Shown here: piece by piece, positions 24,335 through 33,395 of the stretch
Numbering within the stretch: position 1 is the stretch's first letter
Layout: each line of letters starts with the position of its first letter
NCBI RefSeq assembly: GCF_013386115.1
Contig: NZ_JACAOR010000013.1
Coordinates: 291,175 to 355,174, forward strand
Origin: Pseudomonas gingeri
GTDB lineage: Bacteria; Pseudomonadota; Gammaproteobacteria; Pseudomonadales; Pseudomonadaceae
Direction: 5' to 3'
Length of the DNA: 64,000 nt
The notes under the pieces: generated by a model
What the model saw: only the letters and a program-made list of their open reading frames with translations
Databases searched by the model: none
Told to the model about the DNA's origin: nothing
Made by a program: the position numbers and the translations under genes

Positions 24335-26410
24335 GTGACTGAGCTGTCGCAGGTGTCGGTCACGGCACTCAAGGGTGTCGGCGAAGCCATGGCCGAAAAA
24401 CTGGCCAAGGTCGGCCTGGAGAATATCCAGGACGTCCTGTTCCACCTGCCCCTGCGTTACCAGGACCGCACCCGCATCGTCCCCATCGGCGCCCTGCGCC
24501 CCGGCCAGGACGCGGTGATCGAGGGCGTGGTCAGCGGTGCCGACGTGGTCATGGGCAAGCGCCGCAGCCTGCTGGTGCGCCTGAACGATGGCACCGGCAG
24601 CCTGAGCCTGCGCTTCTACCACTTCAGCAATGCGCAGAAGGAAGGCCTCAAGCGCGGCACCCATGTGCGCTGCTACGGCGAGGCCCGCCCCGGCGCCTCG
24701 GGCCTGGAAATCTACCACCCGGAATACCGCGCCCTGACCGGCGACGAACCGCCCCCGGTGGACCAGACCCTGACCCCGATCTACCCGCTGACCGAAGGCC
24801 TGACCCAGCAGCGCCTGCGCCTGCTGAGCCAGCAGAGCCTGGCGATGCTCGGCCCGCGCAGCCTGCCGGACTGGCTGCCCCAGGAACTGGCCCGCGACTA
24901 CCAGCTGGCGCCGCTGGACGATGCCATCCGCTACCTGCACCAGCCGCCGGCCGACGCCGATGTCGAGGAACTCGCCCTCGGTCATCACTGGGCCCAGCAC
25001 CGCCTGGCCTTCGAGGAACTGCTCACTCACCAGCTGTCCCAGCAACGCCTGCGCGAAAGCCTGCGGGCCCTGCGCGCGCCGGCCCTGCCCAAGGCCAGCA
25101 AGCTGCCGGAACGGTTTCTCGCCAATCTCGGATTCCCGCCCACCGGAGCCCAGCAGCGGGTCGGCAACGAAGTCGCCTACGACCTCAGCCAGCCCGAGCC
25201 GATGCTGCGGCTGATCCAGGGCGATGTTGGCGCGGGCAAGACCGTGGTCGCCGCCCTGGCCGCCCTGCAGGCCCTGGAAGCCGGCTACCAGGTGGCGCTG
25301 ATGGCGCCGACCGAGATCCTCGCCGAACAGCACTTCATCAACTTCCAGCGCTGGCTGACGCCGCTGGGCATCGAGACCGCCTGGCTGGCCGGCAAGCTCA
25401 AGGGCAAGGCCCGCGTCGCCGCCCTGGAACAGATCGCCGGCGGCACGCCGATGGTGGTCGGCACCCACGCGCTGTTCCAGGACGAAGTACAGTTCAAGAA
25501 CCTGGCCCTAGTCATCATCGACGAACAGCACCGCTTCGGCGTCCAGCAGCGCCTGGCCCTGCGCCAGAAAGGCGTGGGCGGACGCATGTGCCCGCACCAG
25601 TTGATCATGACCGCCACTCCGATCCCGCGCACTCTGGCGATGAGCGCCTACGCCGACCTGGACACCTCGATCCTCGACGAGCTGCCCCCCGGCCGCACGC
25701 CGGTGAACACCGTACTGGTGGCCGACAGCCGGCGCTTCGAAGTGGTCGAGCGAGTCCGCGTCGCCTGCGCCGAGGGCCGGCAGGCCTACTGGGTCTGCAC
25801 ACTGATCGAAGAGTCCGAGGAGCTGACCTGCCAGGCGGCCGAAACCACCTTCGAGGAATTGACCGCCGCCCTCGGCGAACTGCGCGTCGGGCTGATCCAC
25901 GGGCGCATGAAACCGGCGGAAAAAGCCGCGGTGATGGCCGAGTTCAAGGCCGGCAACCTGCAACTGCTGGTGGCCACCACCGTGATCGAAGTCGGTGTCG
26001 ACGTACCCAACGCCAGCCTGATGATCATCGAGAACCCCGAGCGCCTGGGCCTGGCGCAGCTGCACCAGTTGCGCGGCCGGGTCGGCCGGGGCAGCGCCGC
26101 CAGCCACTGCGTGCTGCTCTACCATCCGCCGCTGTCGCAGATCGGTCGCCAGCGCCTGGGCATCATGCGCGAAACCAACGACGGCTTTATCATCGCCGAG
26201 AAAGACCTGGAACTGCGCGGCCCTGGCGAAATGCTCGGCACGCGCCAGACCGGCCTGCTGCAATTCAAGGTAGCCGACCTGATGCGCGACGCCGACCTGC
26301 TCCCCGCCGTGCGCGACGCGGCCCAGGCCCTGCTCGCCCGCTGGCCGCAACATGTCAGCCCGCTACTGGAACGCTGGCTGCGTCATGGGCAACAATACGG
26401 TCAAGTGTGA
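24335..26410 (+). CDS. recG: ATP-dependent DNA helicase RecG
   Basis: This 691-residue branch-migration helicase remodels stalled replication forks and Holliday junctions. The N-terminal wedge/OB domain spans about residues 1-180. The helicase core has Walker A GDVGAGKTVVA, Walker B DEQH (LVIIDEQHRFGVQQR), motif III TATPIPRTLAMS, and the C-terminal QLHQLRGRVGRG motif VI. The start is the GTG at 24335 (MTELSQVSVTALKG), five bases after oxyR; the frame continues upstream into oxyR but without homology. Co-transcription with oxyR is likely. Confidence 0.95.
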   Translation: MTELSQVSVTALKGVGEAMAEKLAKVGLENIQDVLFHLPLRYQDRTRIVPIGALRPGQDAVIEGVVSGADVVMGKRRSLLVRLNDGTGSLSLRFYHFSNAQKEGLKRGTHVRCYGEARPGASGLEIYHPEYRALTGDEPPPVDQTLTPIYPLTEGLTQQRLRLLSQQSLAMLGPRSLPDWLPQELARDYQLAPLDDAIRYLHQPPADADVEELALGHHWAQHRLAFEELLTHQLSQQRLRESLRALRAPALPKASKLPERFLANLGFPPTGAQQRVGNEVAYDLSQPEPMLRLIQGDVGAGKTVVAALAALQALEAGYQVALMAPTEILAEQHFINFQRWLTPLGIETAWLAGKLKGKARVAALEQIAGGTPMVVGTHALFQDEVQFKNLALVIIDEQHRFGVQQRLALRQKGVGGRMCPHQLIMTATPIPRTLAMSAYADLDTSILDELPPGRTPVNTVLVADSRRFEVVERVRVACAEGRQAYWVCTLIEESEELTCQAAETTFEELTAALGELRVGLIHGRMKPAEKAAVMAEFKAGNLQLLVATTVIEVGVDVPNASLMIIENPERLGLAQLHQLRGRVGRGSAASHCVLLYHPPLSQIGRQRLGIMRETNDGFIIAEKDLELRGPGEMLGTRQTGLLQFKVADLMRDADLLPAVRDAAQALLARWPQHVSPLLERWLRHGQQYGQV

Positions 26411-26488
26411 TAGACCTCACAATTCATGGACCAATCACCAGGACAAGCTGGTTATACTGGTGAAATTGTAGGAAACCGGATACAGACC

Positions 26489-27889
26489 ATGACAGAAGTT
26501 GCCCTCATTGATGCAACCCCGCACACCCCGTCTGTGGTCCGGCTGCTGCTCGACAAGCTAGCCATCAACTACCGCGAAGTCCCGGACCTGCCTGGTCTGC
26601 CGGCCGCTCGCAAGGTACAGGCAGTGCTGCTCGACGACGCAGTCGGCGCGCTCATGGTCCTGTTTCCGCAGAACCAGCTGCTCGACCTCAACCGCCTGAC
26701 CGAACTCACCGGTCGGCGCCTGACGGCCGTACCGACCGAACGCCTGGAGCGCATGCTCGGCAAACACAGCCTGCACCTGCTGCCGGGCCTGCCGGCACTG
26801 ACCAGCTCGCCGTGCCTGTACGAAGAACAGCTGCTGCGCGAACCCAGCGTGCTGATCAACTCCGGTGAGGTCGGCCTGCTGCTGGAGATCTCCAGCGACG
26901 ACTTCAAGAGCATGCTCACCAAGGCCAGCGCCGCCAGCTTCGGCGAAGCGCTGAGCAGCATCCGCCCGAACCTCGACCGCCCGGACGATGACCGCGAGGA
27001 AATCACCCAGGCGGTGCAGGCCTTCACCGCCCGGCGCATCCAGCAACGCCTGGAAGCGACCATCGAGATCCCGCCGCTGGCGGAAACCGCGCAGAAGATC
27101 ATCAAGCTGCGGGTCGATCCCGATGCGACCATCGACGACATCACCGGCGTGGTCGAGACCGACCCGGCGCTGGCCGCGCAGGTGGTGAGCTGGGCGGCAT
27201 CGCCGTACTACGCCTCGCCGGGCAAGATCCGCTCGGTGGAAGACGCCATCGTCCGCGTGCTGGGTTTCGACCTGGTGATCAACCTGGCCCTCGGCTTGGC
27301 CCTGGGCAAGACCCTGAGCCTGCCCAAGGACCACCCGCAGCACAGCACGCCGTACTGGCAGCAATCGATCTACACCGCCGCGGTGATCGAAGGCCTGACC
27401 CGGGCCATGCCTCGCGCACAGCGCCCGGAAGCCGGCCTGACCTACCTGGCGGGCCTGCTGCACAACTTCGGCTACCTGCTGCTGGCTCACGTGTTCCCGC
27501 CGCACTTCTCGCTGATCTGCCGCCACCTGGAGGTCAACCCGCACCTGTGCCACAGCTATGTCGAGCAACACCTGCTGGGCATCAGCCGCGAACAGATCGG
27601 TTCCTGGCTGATGCGTTACTGGGACATGCCGGACGAACTGGCCACCGCGCTGCGCTTCCAGCACGACCCGAGCTACGACGGCGACTATGCCGAGTACCCG
27701 AACCTGGTGTGCCTGGCCGTGCGCCTGCTGCGCAGCCGCAATATCGGTTCCGGGCCGGACGAGGAGATTCCCGACGCCCTGCTCGACCGCCTGGGCCTGA
27801 GCCGCGACAAGGCCGAGGACGTGGTGAACAAGGTGCTGGAAGCGGAAGTCCTGCTGCGCGAACTGGCTTCGCAGTTCAGCCAGGGCTGA
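26489..27889 (+). CDS. YbaK-like plus HDOD domain protein
   Basis: This 466-residue cytoplasmic protein joins two domains. Residues of about 8-140 resemble a YbaK/aminoacyl-tRNA deacylase domain (TPSVVRLLLDKLAINYREV, KVQAVLLDD, LFPQNQLLDLNRLTELTGR). Residues of about 190-400 form an HDOD domain (IPPLAETAQKIIKLRVDP, VVETDPALAAQVVSWAAS, LAGLLHNFGYLLLAHVFP), a class linked to signalling and stress adaptation. No output domain is visible. The start MTEVALIDATPHT is preferred over the upstream Met at 26426. It follows recG by 78 bases and precedes a REP cluster. The role is unknown, although the fusion is common in pseudomonads. Confidence 0.8.
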   Translation: MTEVALIDATPHTPSVVRLLLDKLAINYREVPDLPGLPAARKVQAVLLDDAVGALMVLFPQNQLLDLNRLTELTGRRLTAVPTERLERMLGKHSLHLLPGLPALTSSPCLYEEQLLREPSVLINSGEVGLLLEISSDDFKSMLTKASAASFGEALSSIRPNLDRPDDDREEITQAVQAFTARRIQQRLEATIEIPPLAETAQKIIKLRVDPDATIDDITGVVETDPALAAQVVSWAASPYYASPGKIRSVEDAIVRVLGFDLVINLALGLALGKTLSLPKDHPQHSTPYWQQSIYTAAVIEGLTRAMPRAQRPEAGLTYLAGLLHNFGYLLLAHVFPPHFSLICRHLEVNPHLCHSYVEQHLLGISREQIGSWLMRYWDMPDELATALRFQHDPSYDGDYAEYPNLVCLAVRLLRSRNIGSGPDEEIPDALLDRLGLSRDKAEDVVNKVLEAEVLLRELASQFSQG

Positions 27890-27908
27890 TACGGCGCCTG
27901 GACGATCG

Positions 27909-28183
27909 CCATCGCTGGCAAGCCAGCTCCCACAAGGTCGGCGCCGCATGCAAGCAGACTGCACGCCATCCGTAGGAGCCGGCTTGCCGGCGATCCAGGC
28001 GACGCGGTCCGACAGCGAGACCGCGGTGACATCATCGCTGGCAAGCCAGCTCCTACAAGGTCGGCGCCACATGCACGCAGACTGCACACCATCCGTAGGA
28101 GCCGGCTTGCTGGCGATCCAGGCGACGCGGTCCGACAGCAAGACCGCGCTGACATCATCGCTGGCAAGCCAGCTCCTACAAGC
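27909..28183. repeat. REP cluster with a 123-bp tandem duplication of a REPIN
   Basis: A unit starting CCATCCGTAGGAGCCGGC occurs at 27966 and again at 28089, exactly 123 bases apart, with few differences. Each unit holds one forward REP (GGAGCCGGCTTGC...) and one inverted REP (...CTGGCAAGCCAGCTCC). A further partial copy of the unit's end precedes it at 27909-27965. In all, about 2.2 copies fill the 318-base gap between the HDOD gene and its convergent neighbour. No other gene is seen in this gap. Confidence 0.9.
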
Positions 28184-28207
28184 GATCCAGACGGCTGCGG
28201 ATGAGTA

Positions 28208-28585
28208 TCAGGCCTTCTTTTTCTTCGGCTTGAGGTACTTCGTCAGGCCCTGGAACCAGATCACCAGTGCCGGATTTCCCTTGATCTGGATCGACTTGTC
28301 CTGAATCCCCGTCATGAACGCCAGTTGCTTGTTCTTCGCCTGCATCGTGGCGAAGCCGTAGGCGGCATCCTTGAAGGCAATGGCAAACGCCGGCTCCGGG
28401 TAAGTCCCGGACTTGCTGGTGATGCGCTGGTCCTTGACCGTGAAATGACGCGCCACCTTGCCGTCCAGGGTCTGCAGCTGGAAGACCAGGGCCTTGTCGG
28501 CCAGTTGCTGCTGGAACGCGGGGTTATTGCGGCTGGCCCGGGCCATCAAAAGGCCCATTGCCCAGAGAAGAAAACGGAATTTCAT
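28208..28585 (-). CDS. Small SCP2-like sterol-carrier-domain protein
   Basis: This 125-residue protein starts MKFRFLLWAMGLLMARASRNNPAFQ, with GAGG eight bases upstream; the frame extends 28 codons further without support. The segment VARHFTVKDQRITSKSGTYPEPAFAIAFKDAAYGFATM and NPALVIWFQGLTKYLKP resembles the SCP2/YhbT-like lipid-binding fold. The N-terminal hydrophobic stretch may be a membrane anchor. The C-terminus ends in a run of lysines. The function is unknown. It lies downstream of tagQ on the same strand but outside the known T6SS gene set. Confidence 0.65.
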   Translation of the reverse strand: MKFRFLLWAMGLLMARASRNNPAFQQQLADKALVFQLQTLDGKVARHFTVKDQRITSKSGTYPEPAFAIAFKDAAYGFATMQAKNKQLAFMTGIQDKSIQIKGNPALVIWFQGLTKYLKPKKKKA

Positions 28586-28724
28586 GCACAGCGCCTCGGC
28601 AGAAAAATTGAATAGCCGGCGCAGTGTAGCGGTTTGTTCGGGGAACGCCACCGATCTGCTTCGTTGCAAGAAGATCGGTGGGCGTTTGCTGCTTATCTCA
28701 GCACGTTATTGACCAACCGGTCAC

Positions 28725-29675
28725 TCAGACGTTCGGGCAAGGCACGGGTGCCCAGTCGCCCAGGTCCGGGTTCTTGCACATGCTGTTGACCTGGGACTGG
28801 CCGGTGCTCGCCACTTCCTGGCTGGCAGCTTTCTTGGCGTTGGCGTCCTGGATGGTCTTCTCGGTCGCGACCGCTTCTTTCGGCACGGTCGGCAGTGGTG
28901 GCTTCTTCACGACCTTGACCTGCTTCTTGCCCTTGCCGGTGGTCGGCGCAACCACGGGCGCGGTATCGGCGGTCGCCACGGTGACCACGTCAGTACGCTG
29001 GACGCCGACGGTCTGCAGGTCTTTTTCGTAGGCCTGGGTGTAGTTGCTCAGGTCTTCGCTGGCCTTGCCGTTCACCGCGACGATCAGGTCATTGGACTCT
29101 TTCAGGCCGGCAACGATTTCCGCCAGGCGCTTGCGGCCCTCGGTATCGTTGATGGTCTTGGCCTTGCGGGCATTGACCAGGCTGGTGAACTCACGCTGGT
29201 AGCAGCTCTGCGAAGCCCTGGCATAGGCGGTGCTGCGATCGATATCGGCGGCGCTTTTGTTGATATCGGTGGCATAGGAACCGATACGCTGGTTGTCATC
29301 GGTGATCTGCTTCTGCTTCTCGGTGTAGTAGCCTGCCGCGCCGCCCGCGAGGGCACCGCCGGCGGCACCGATGGCGGCGTTGCGACCACGCTTGTCGGCG
29401 TCGCCGGTCAGTGCGCCGAGGGCCGCGCCACCCAGGGCACCGAGTACCGCGCCGGTGGCGACGGACTTGGTCATGTCCGAGTCAGTGGCGCGCAGGTGCT
29501 GCACCGGCTCGTAGCAGGTCGGGTAGTACTCGACCTTGGTGGTCGCGCCGACCTTGGACGTCGCGGACGTGGCGCAACCGCCCATCAGCACGGTGCTGAA
29601 TCCGGCGGCAACCCACAGCGCGGCACGGCACTTGGAGGTTAAAGCAAGGGGTTTGCTGGAGAAAATCATGTTCAT
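28725..29675 (-). CDS. tagQ: T6SS-associated outer-membrane lipoprotein TagQ
   Basis: This 316-residue protein is TagQ-like: a lipoprotein signal (lipobox MGGC near residue 34) followed by a glycine-zipper membrane segment (VLGALGGAALGALTGD and IGAAGGALAGGAAGYY) and a helical periplasmic part. In P. aeruginosa HSI-I, TagQ anchors TagR to the outer membrane in the TagQRST sensor that activates the kinase PpkA after membrane damage. It is the last gene of the minus arm, 78 bases after tagR. Two Met codons (1 and 3) are possible starts behind GGGAAC. Assignment rests on position and domain type. Confidence 0.87.
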   Translation of the reverse strand: MNMIFSSKPLALTSKCRAALWVAAGFSTVLMGGCATSATSKVGATTKVEYYPTCYEPVQHLRATDSDMTKSVATGAVLGALGGAALGALTGDADKRGRNAAIGAAGGALAGGAAGYYTEKQKQITDDNQRIGSYATDINKSAADIDRSTAYARASQSCYQREFTSLVNARKAKTINDTEGRKRLAEIVAGLKESNDLIVAVNGKASEDLSNYTQAYEKDLQTVGVQRTDVVTVATADTAPVVAPTTGKGKKQVKVVKKPPLPTVPKEAVATEKTIQDANAKKAASQEVASTGQSQVNSMCKNPDLGDWAPVPCPNV

Positions 29676-29753
29676 GTTCCCTTTCTTGGTTTGACTTGGC
29701 CGGACGACACCCTGCCGCCCGGATCCCCTCTACACTCGCCGGATCACGACCGC

Positions 29754-31481
29754 TCAAGGCTTCTGCGCGGTCGATGCGAGTAACGCTTTCAAGATCGCCG
29801 CCGGATCGGCCCGCTGCTGCTTGCGGTAGTCCCCGACATGACGAACGAACAAGGTCGCCCGCGCCACCAGGCTGTTGCCGAGCACGGGCTTGCGATTGAG
29901 TTCTTCCCTGACCCGCTGGAACTGCGCCTGGATCACCGCATCGGTGTAGCGCGTGGCCGTTGCCAGGTTGTCGATATAGATCGCCACGGCGCCGTCCAGG
30001 GCGCTGCTGCCGTTATCGATGGCGGTGGCGAACAGCGCGGCGCTGGCTTCGTCCTTGGCATCGAGGGCCTGCTGGCGGCTCTTCTTCAGGTTGGTCAGGC
30101 GGATGTTGTAGTTGTTGACGGTTTCGGCCACCAGGGCCGCCGACTGGATCAGGTTGCCGGCGGCTTCCTCGCGCTGGCGGGCGATCAGCGAGACGTTGCG
30201 CTTGAGCTCTTCGTTGACCAGTCCCAGTTCGGCCTGCAGGCGCGGGTCGGTGCTGGCGGAAATGATCCCGTCCAGGCGCTTGGTCGGGTCCTGGGCATCG
30301 TCGATGGCATCGGTCAGGGCGGCCAGGCGGCCCTCCTTCTCCCATTGGCTGAACAGTTCCTTGTAGCGCGAGCGCGGCGCCGACAACGCGCCGATGGCCA
30401 CCCGGAAGCCGGTGGTCTCATTGCTCTGCTCGGTGCCGTCGGCGGCGAACAGCGGATACTCGCGGCGCATGCCGGTAAACAGCGTGCCTTCGCCTTCGAG
30501 GTAGTTGCCGCCCTTGACCACGAAGCCGCCATAGGCGCCCTGGCGCCGCCCGGCGTGCACCAGCTGGAAGGATTCCTGGACCATCTGCGCGGCATTGCCG
30601 ATCACATCGAACAGGCCGATGGGATTGGGCAGCTTGGTGCCCACCGGCATCAGCCGCGCGGCCTGGCCGGTGCCGCCGGCAACTTGGTTAAACACCGCGT
30701 AATCGGCCAGCGGGCCGTCGCTGTCGCTGCCTGGCTGACGCCGGGGAAACAGCCGGCCTTCCAGGTCCTGGCGACTGACCGCCTGGCCACCGCGGGCCGC
30801 GAACTCCCACTCGACTTCAGTGGGCAGGCGCACGAACCCCAGGCCGCCGTCGTCGGCCGATGAACCACGTCCACTGACCGGCAGGCGATCACGGTGATAC
30901 TTCATCAGCCAGGCACTGTAGACCGCGGAAAAACGCTCGGCATCAAACCGCGAGACCTTGACCTTGGGCAGGCGCCCGGCGATGCCCTCCGGTGCCTCGC
31001 AGGCCGGGGCCGGCTCGCCGCTGGCCAGCGACTGCGCCTGGGCCATGACCAGCGCGTACTGGCGCGCCGTCACCGGGTATTTGCCCATGAAATAGAACAT
31101 CGGCTTCAACGGCGAGCCGCTGTCGGTTTTCGGCAGGGCCGGGGAAATGGCTTTCTGCCAATCGGCCGGCAGATCCTTGAGGGTGAACTGGCCGTTGATG
31201 AAATCGCGCCGGTAGCCGGAAATGAACGACTGCTTGTAGCCGGGTTCGTCTTCGCTGAAGGGATAACCCAGGCTGATCTCGCGGTCATCCAGGGTGCCCT
31301 GGGCGAGGATATAGACGTAGCGGAACACCATCTCGCCGTCGCACGGCAGCGGCAGGCTGATATCGCCACTCAAGGGCTTGGGGTTGTCCAGCTTGTTGCC
31401 GTCGTCGTCGGCCAGGGCCATGCCCACCGCGATCAGGGAACCGACAAGAACCGCCAGGGCCGCGCTGCGCAGCTTAAACAT
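29754..31481 (-). CDS. tagR: T6SS regulatory periplasmic protein TagR (formylglycine-generating-enzyme-like domain)
   Basis: This 575-residue protein has a signal peptide (LAVLVGSLIAVGMALA, cleavage before DDD) and an FGE-sulfatase-like domain (MFYFMGKYPVTARQYALVM; FVRLPTEVEWEFAARGG; NPIGLFDVIGNAAQMVQESF; KGGNYLEGEG; TGFRVAIGA) across about residues 120-375. A helical C-terminal region follows. In HSI-I systems TagR promotes PpkA activation from the periplasm. The catalytic cysteines of true formylglycine generators are not evident, so an enzymatic role is doubtful. Its start overlaps the tagS end by eight bases. Confidence 0.9.
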   Translation of the reverse strand: MFKLRSAALAVLVGSLIAVGMALADDDGNKLDNPKPLSGDISLPLPCDGEMVFRYVYILAQGTLDDREISLGYPFSEDEPGYKQSFISGYRRDFINGQFTLKDLPADWQKAISPALPKTDSGSPLKPMFYFMGKYPVTARQYALVMAQAQSLASGEPAPACEAPEGIAGRLPKVKVSRFDAERFSAVYSAWLMKYHRDRLPVSGRGSSADDGGLGFVRLPTEVEWEFAARGGQAVSRQDLEGRLFPRRQPGSDSDGPLADYAVFNQVAGGTGQAARLMPVGTKLPNPIGLFDVIGNAAQMVQESFQLVHAGRRQGAYGGFVVKGGNYLEGEGTLFTGMRREYPLFAADGTEQSNETTGFRVAIGALSAPRSRYKELFSQWEKEGRLAALTDAIDDAQDPTKRLDGIISASTDPRLQAELGLVNEELKRNVSLIARQREEAAGNLIQSAALVAETVNNYNIRLTNLKKSRQQALDAKDEASAALFATAIDNGSSALDGAVAIYIDNLATATRYTDAVIQAQFQRVREELNRKPVLGNSLVARATLFVRHVGDYRKQQRADPAAILKALLASTAQKP

Positions 31482-32676
31482 CTCTGATTCCTTCCGAAGC
31501 TTCTATCCGTGCCACGCGCCAGCCACCGAGGGCTGCAGCCAGAGCACAGACCACCAACACCGAGAAAAGTGCCAGCACATAGTGGCGCCACAGCAACTGA
31601 CTGGCGTATTCGCCGGCCACCTGCACAAACAGATGATTCAGGCCCTGCTCCGCCACGGCGTACAGCGCCACGCTCAACGCCGCGGCGAACAGCCCGCTGT
31701 AGAGCGCCTGCAGCACCACGAACAGGAGCAGGGCACCGGTTCCCAGGCCGAGCAGGCGTAGGACCGACAGCTCGCGACGCTTGCGCTCGACCGCCGCCAG
31801 CGCCCCGGCGCAAATCGCCGCGAAGGCACCGGCCAGGGCCAGCGCGGCGATGATCCAGAACACGATGGACAGGTTGCGGCTCAGGGACTGCACCTGGGCA
31901 ATGGTCTGGGCCTGGGTCGAGACCAGCAGGCCGCGCTCGGCGAAATAGCGGCGCAACGGCTCGACATCGCCCAGCTCGCGGGCATACAGGCGGAAGGCCG
32001 GATACACCCGCTGCGCGGCGGAACCCGCCGGCTCGCCGCTCCAGCCCAGCAACGGCACGCCACGACCGTCGCGATAATCTTCCGCGGCCTCCAGCAGGCC
32101 CAGCGGCGCAAACAGCGCATCGCGACCGAAGGCCTCCAGCGGCAGCACCGCCTGCACGCGGATCTGCGTGTGCTGGCTTTCCACCCGGCCCGCCACCTGC
32201 CGGCTGAAGGACACCTCCAGCCAGTCCCCCGCCTTGGCCCCGAGCTTCTCCGCGGCCGTCTGGCTCAACAGCATCGCCGCCAACCCGATCGGTGCCGGCA
32301 GGCCACCCAGCAACGGATCGCCCTCGGCGGTCGGCAGCATCTCGACGTTGAGCGCCGGGCCCTGCCTGTCGAGGGACAGATCGGCGGTGGCGGCGATCTG
32401 CCGGGTACGCGGCAAGGCGAACGCCACGTCTTCGCGCCGCCCCAGCTCGGCGATATAGGCCGCGTTGAAGCGGCCGCCGCCCAGGGGAATGATCTCGCGC
32501 ACCGTCGGGTCCCGCTCCAGCCGCTCGGTCAGGCTGCTGACCAGCCCGAACTTGAGGCCAAACAGCACCAGCAGCGGCGCGATCACCGCCACCAGCGCCA
32601 GCACCGAACAGGCCGACAGCCGGGCATCGGCGCGATAGTCCTGCCAGGCCAGCGCCGCCACCAGCGCAGCGCGCAT
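31474..32676 (-). CDS. tagS: T6SS regulatory ABC permease TagS
   Basis: This 400-residue FtsX/MacB-type permease has four predicted membrane helices. One is N-terminal (about 22-47, SVLALVAVIAPLLVLFGL), followed by a large periplasmic domain, and three are C-terminal (about 268-385, with IVFWIIAALALAGAFAAI and LLFVVLQALYSGLFAAAL). It pairs with the ATPase TagT, and the complex relays a signal from TagQR to PpkA. The start is set at MRAALVAALAWQDYRADARL (32676), whose A is shared with the tagT TGA stop; the 18 upstream codons lie inside tagT. Confidence 0.9.
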   Translation of the reverse strand: MRAALVAALAWQDYRADARLSACSVLALVAVIAPLLVLFGLKFGLVSSLTERLERDPTVREIIPLGGGRFNAAYIAELGRREDVAFALPRTRQIAATADLSLDRQGPALNVEMLPTAEGDPLLGGLPAPIGLAAMLLSQTAAEKLGAKAGDWLEVSFSRQVAGRVESQHTQIRVQAVLPLEAFGRDALFAPLGLLEAAEDYRDGRGVPLLGWSGEPAGSAAQRVYPAFRLYARELGDVEPLRRYFAERGLLVSTQAQTIAQVQSLSRNLSIVFWIIAALALAGAFAAICAGALAAVERKRRELSVLRLLGLGTGALLLFVVLQALYSGLFAAALSVALYAVAEQGLNHLFVQVAGEYASQLLWRHYVLALFSVLVVCALAAALGGWRVARIEASEGIRDV

Positions 32677-33395
32677 CACAATGCCGCTCCCAGGGTCGCG
32701 GTGACACCGCCATCGGCATCGCGCCGGCAACTGATACGCAGCACCGCCAACCCCAGCTCGCGCACCAGGGCTTCGTCATGGCTGGCAATCACGCAACACG
32801 CACCCTGCTCGCGGGCCTGGTTCAACAGCAACTGCATGACCCGCCCGGCATTCAGCGGATCGAGCGCCGCGGTCGGCTCGTCGGCCAGCAACAGTCGCGG
32901 CCCATGGGCCAGGGCCCGGGCACAACCGACCCGCTGGCGCTGCCCCACCGACAGATCGCGGGGCGGCTTGTCCAGTTGATCGGCGATTTCCAGCTGCTCG
33001 GCGAGCCGCTGCACCGTGCCGTCGTCGCCCATTCCCAGCAGCTTGCGCGACAGCCCGATATTCCCGCGCACATCGAGAAAGCCCAGCAGGCCGCCGGTCT
33101 GCAACACATAGCCGAGGTAGCGGCTGCGCAGCTCCGCCAGCCGTGCGTGCCGGCCCTGGCGCCAGAGCGCGGCGATATCCAGCGCGCCACTGTGGTCATC
33201 GAAGGCGAACAGCCCCGCGCGGTCCGGCGCCGACACCAGCGCCAGGAGGTCGAGCAAGGTACTCTTGCCGCAGCCGCTGGGGCCGACCACCGCCCACTGC
33301 TGGCCGGGCGCCAGGGTCAGGCGCGGAACCACCAGGCTGTAGCGCTGGGCGCCCTCGCCGCGCGTCTTGCGCACCTCGCGCAGGCTGATCATCAC
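32676..33395 (-). CDS. tagT: T6SS regulatory ABC ATPase TagT
   Basis: This 239-residue ABC ATPase has Walker A GPSGCGKSTLLDLL (near residue 40), the signature LSVGQRQRVGCARAL, Walker B LLLADEPTAALDP, and the switch His in CCVIASHDEAL. It forms the TagST complex of the threonine phosphorylation pathway. Overall it resembles LolD/MacB ATPases, but its place between tagS and ppkA identifies it. Its ATG overlaps the ppkA stop (ATGA) and its stop overlaps the tagS start. Confidence 0.92.
   Translation of the reverse strand: MMISLREVRKTRGEGAQRYSLVVPRLTLAPGQQWAVVGPSGCGKSTLLDLLALVSAPDRAGLFAFDDHSGALDIAALWRQGRHARLAELRSRYLGYVLQTGGLLGFLDVRGNIGLSRKLLGMGDDGTVQRLAEQLEIADQLDKPPRDLSVGQRQRVGCARALAHGPRLLLADEPTAALDPLNAGRVMQLLLNQAREQGACCVIASHDEALVRELGLAVLRISCRRDADGGVTATLGAAL

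Noticed and set aside
27909..28183. Possible CRISPR array from regularly spaced repeats
   Set aside because: The repeats are REP palindromes in alternating orientation, the spacers are copies of each other, and only about two units exist; no cas genes are near.
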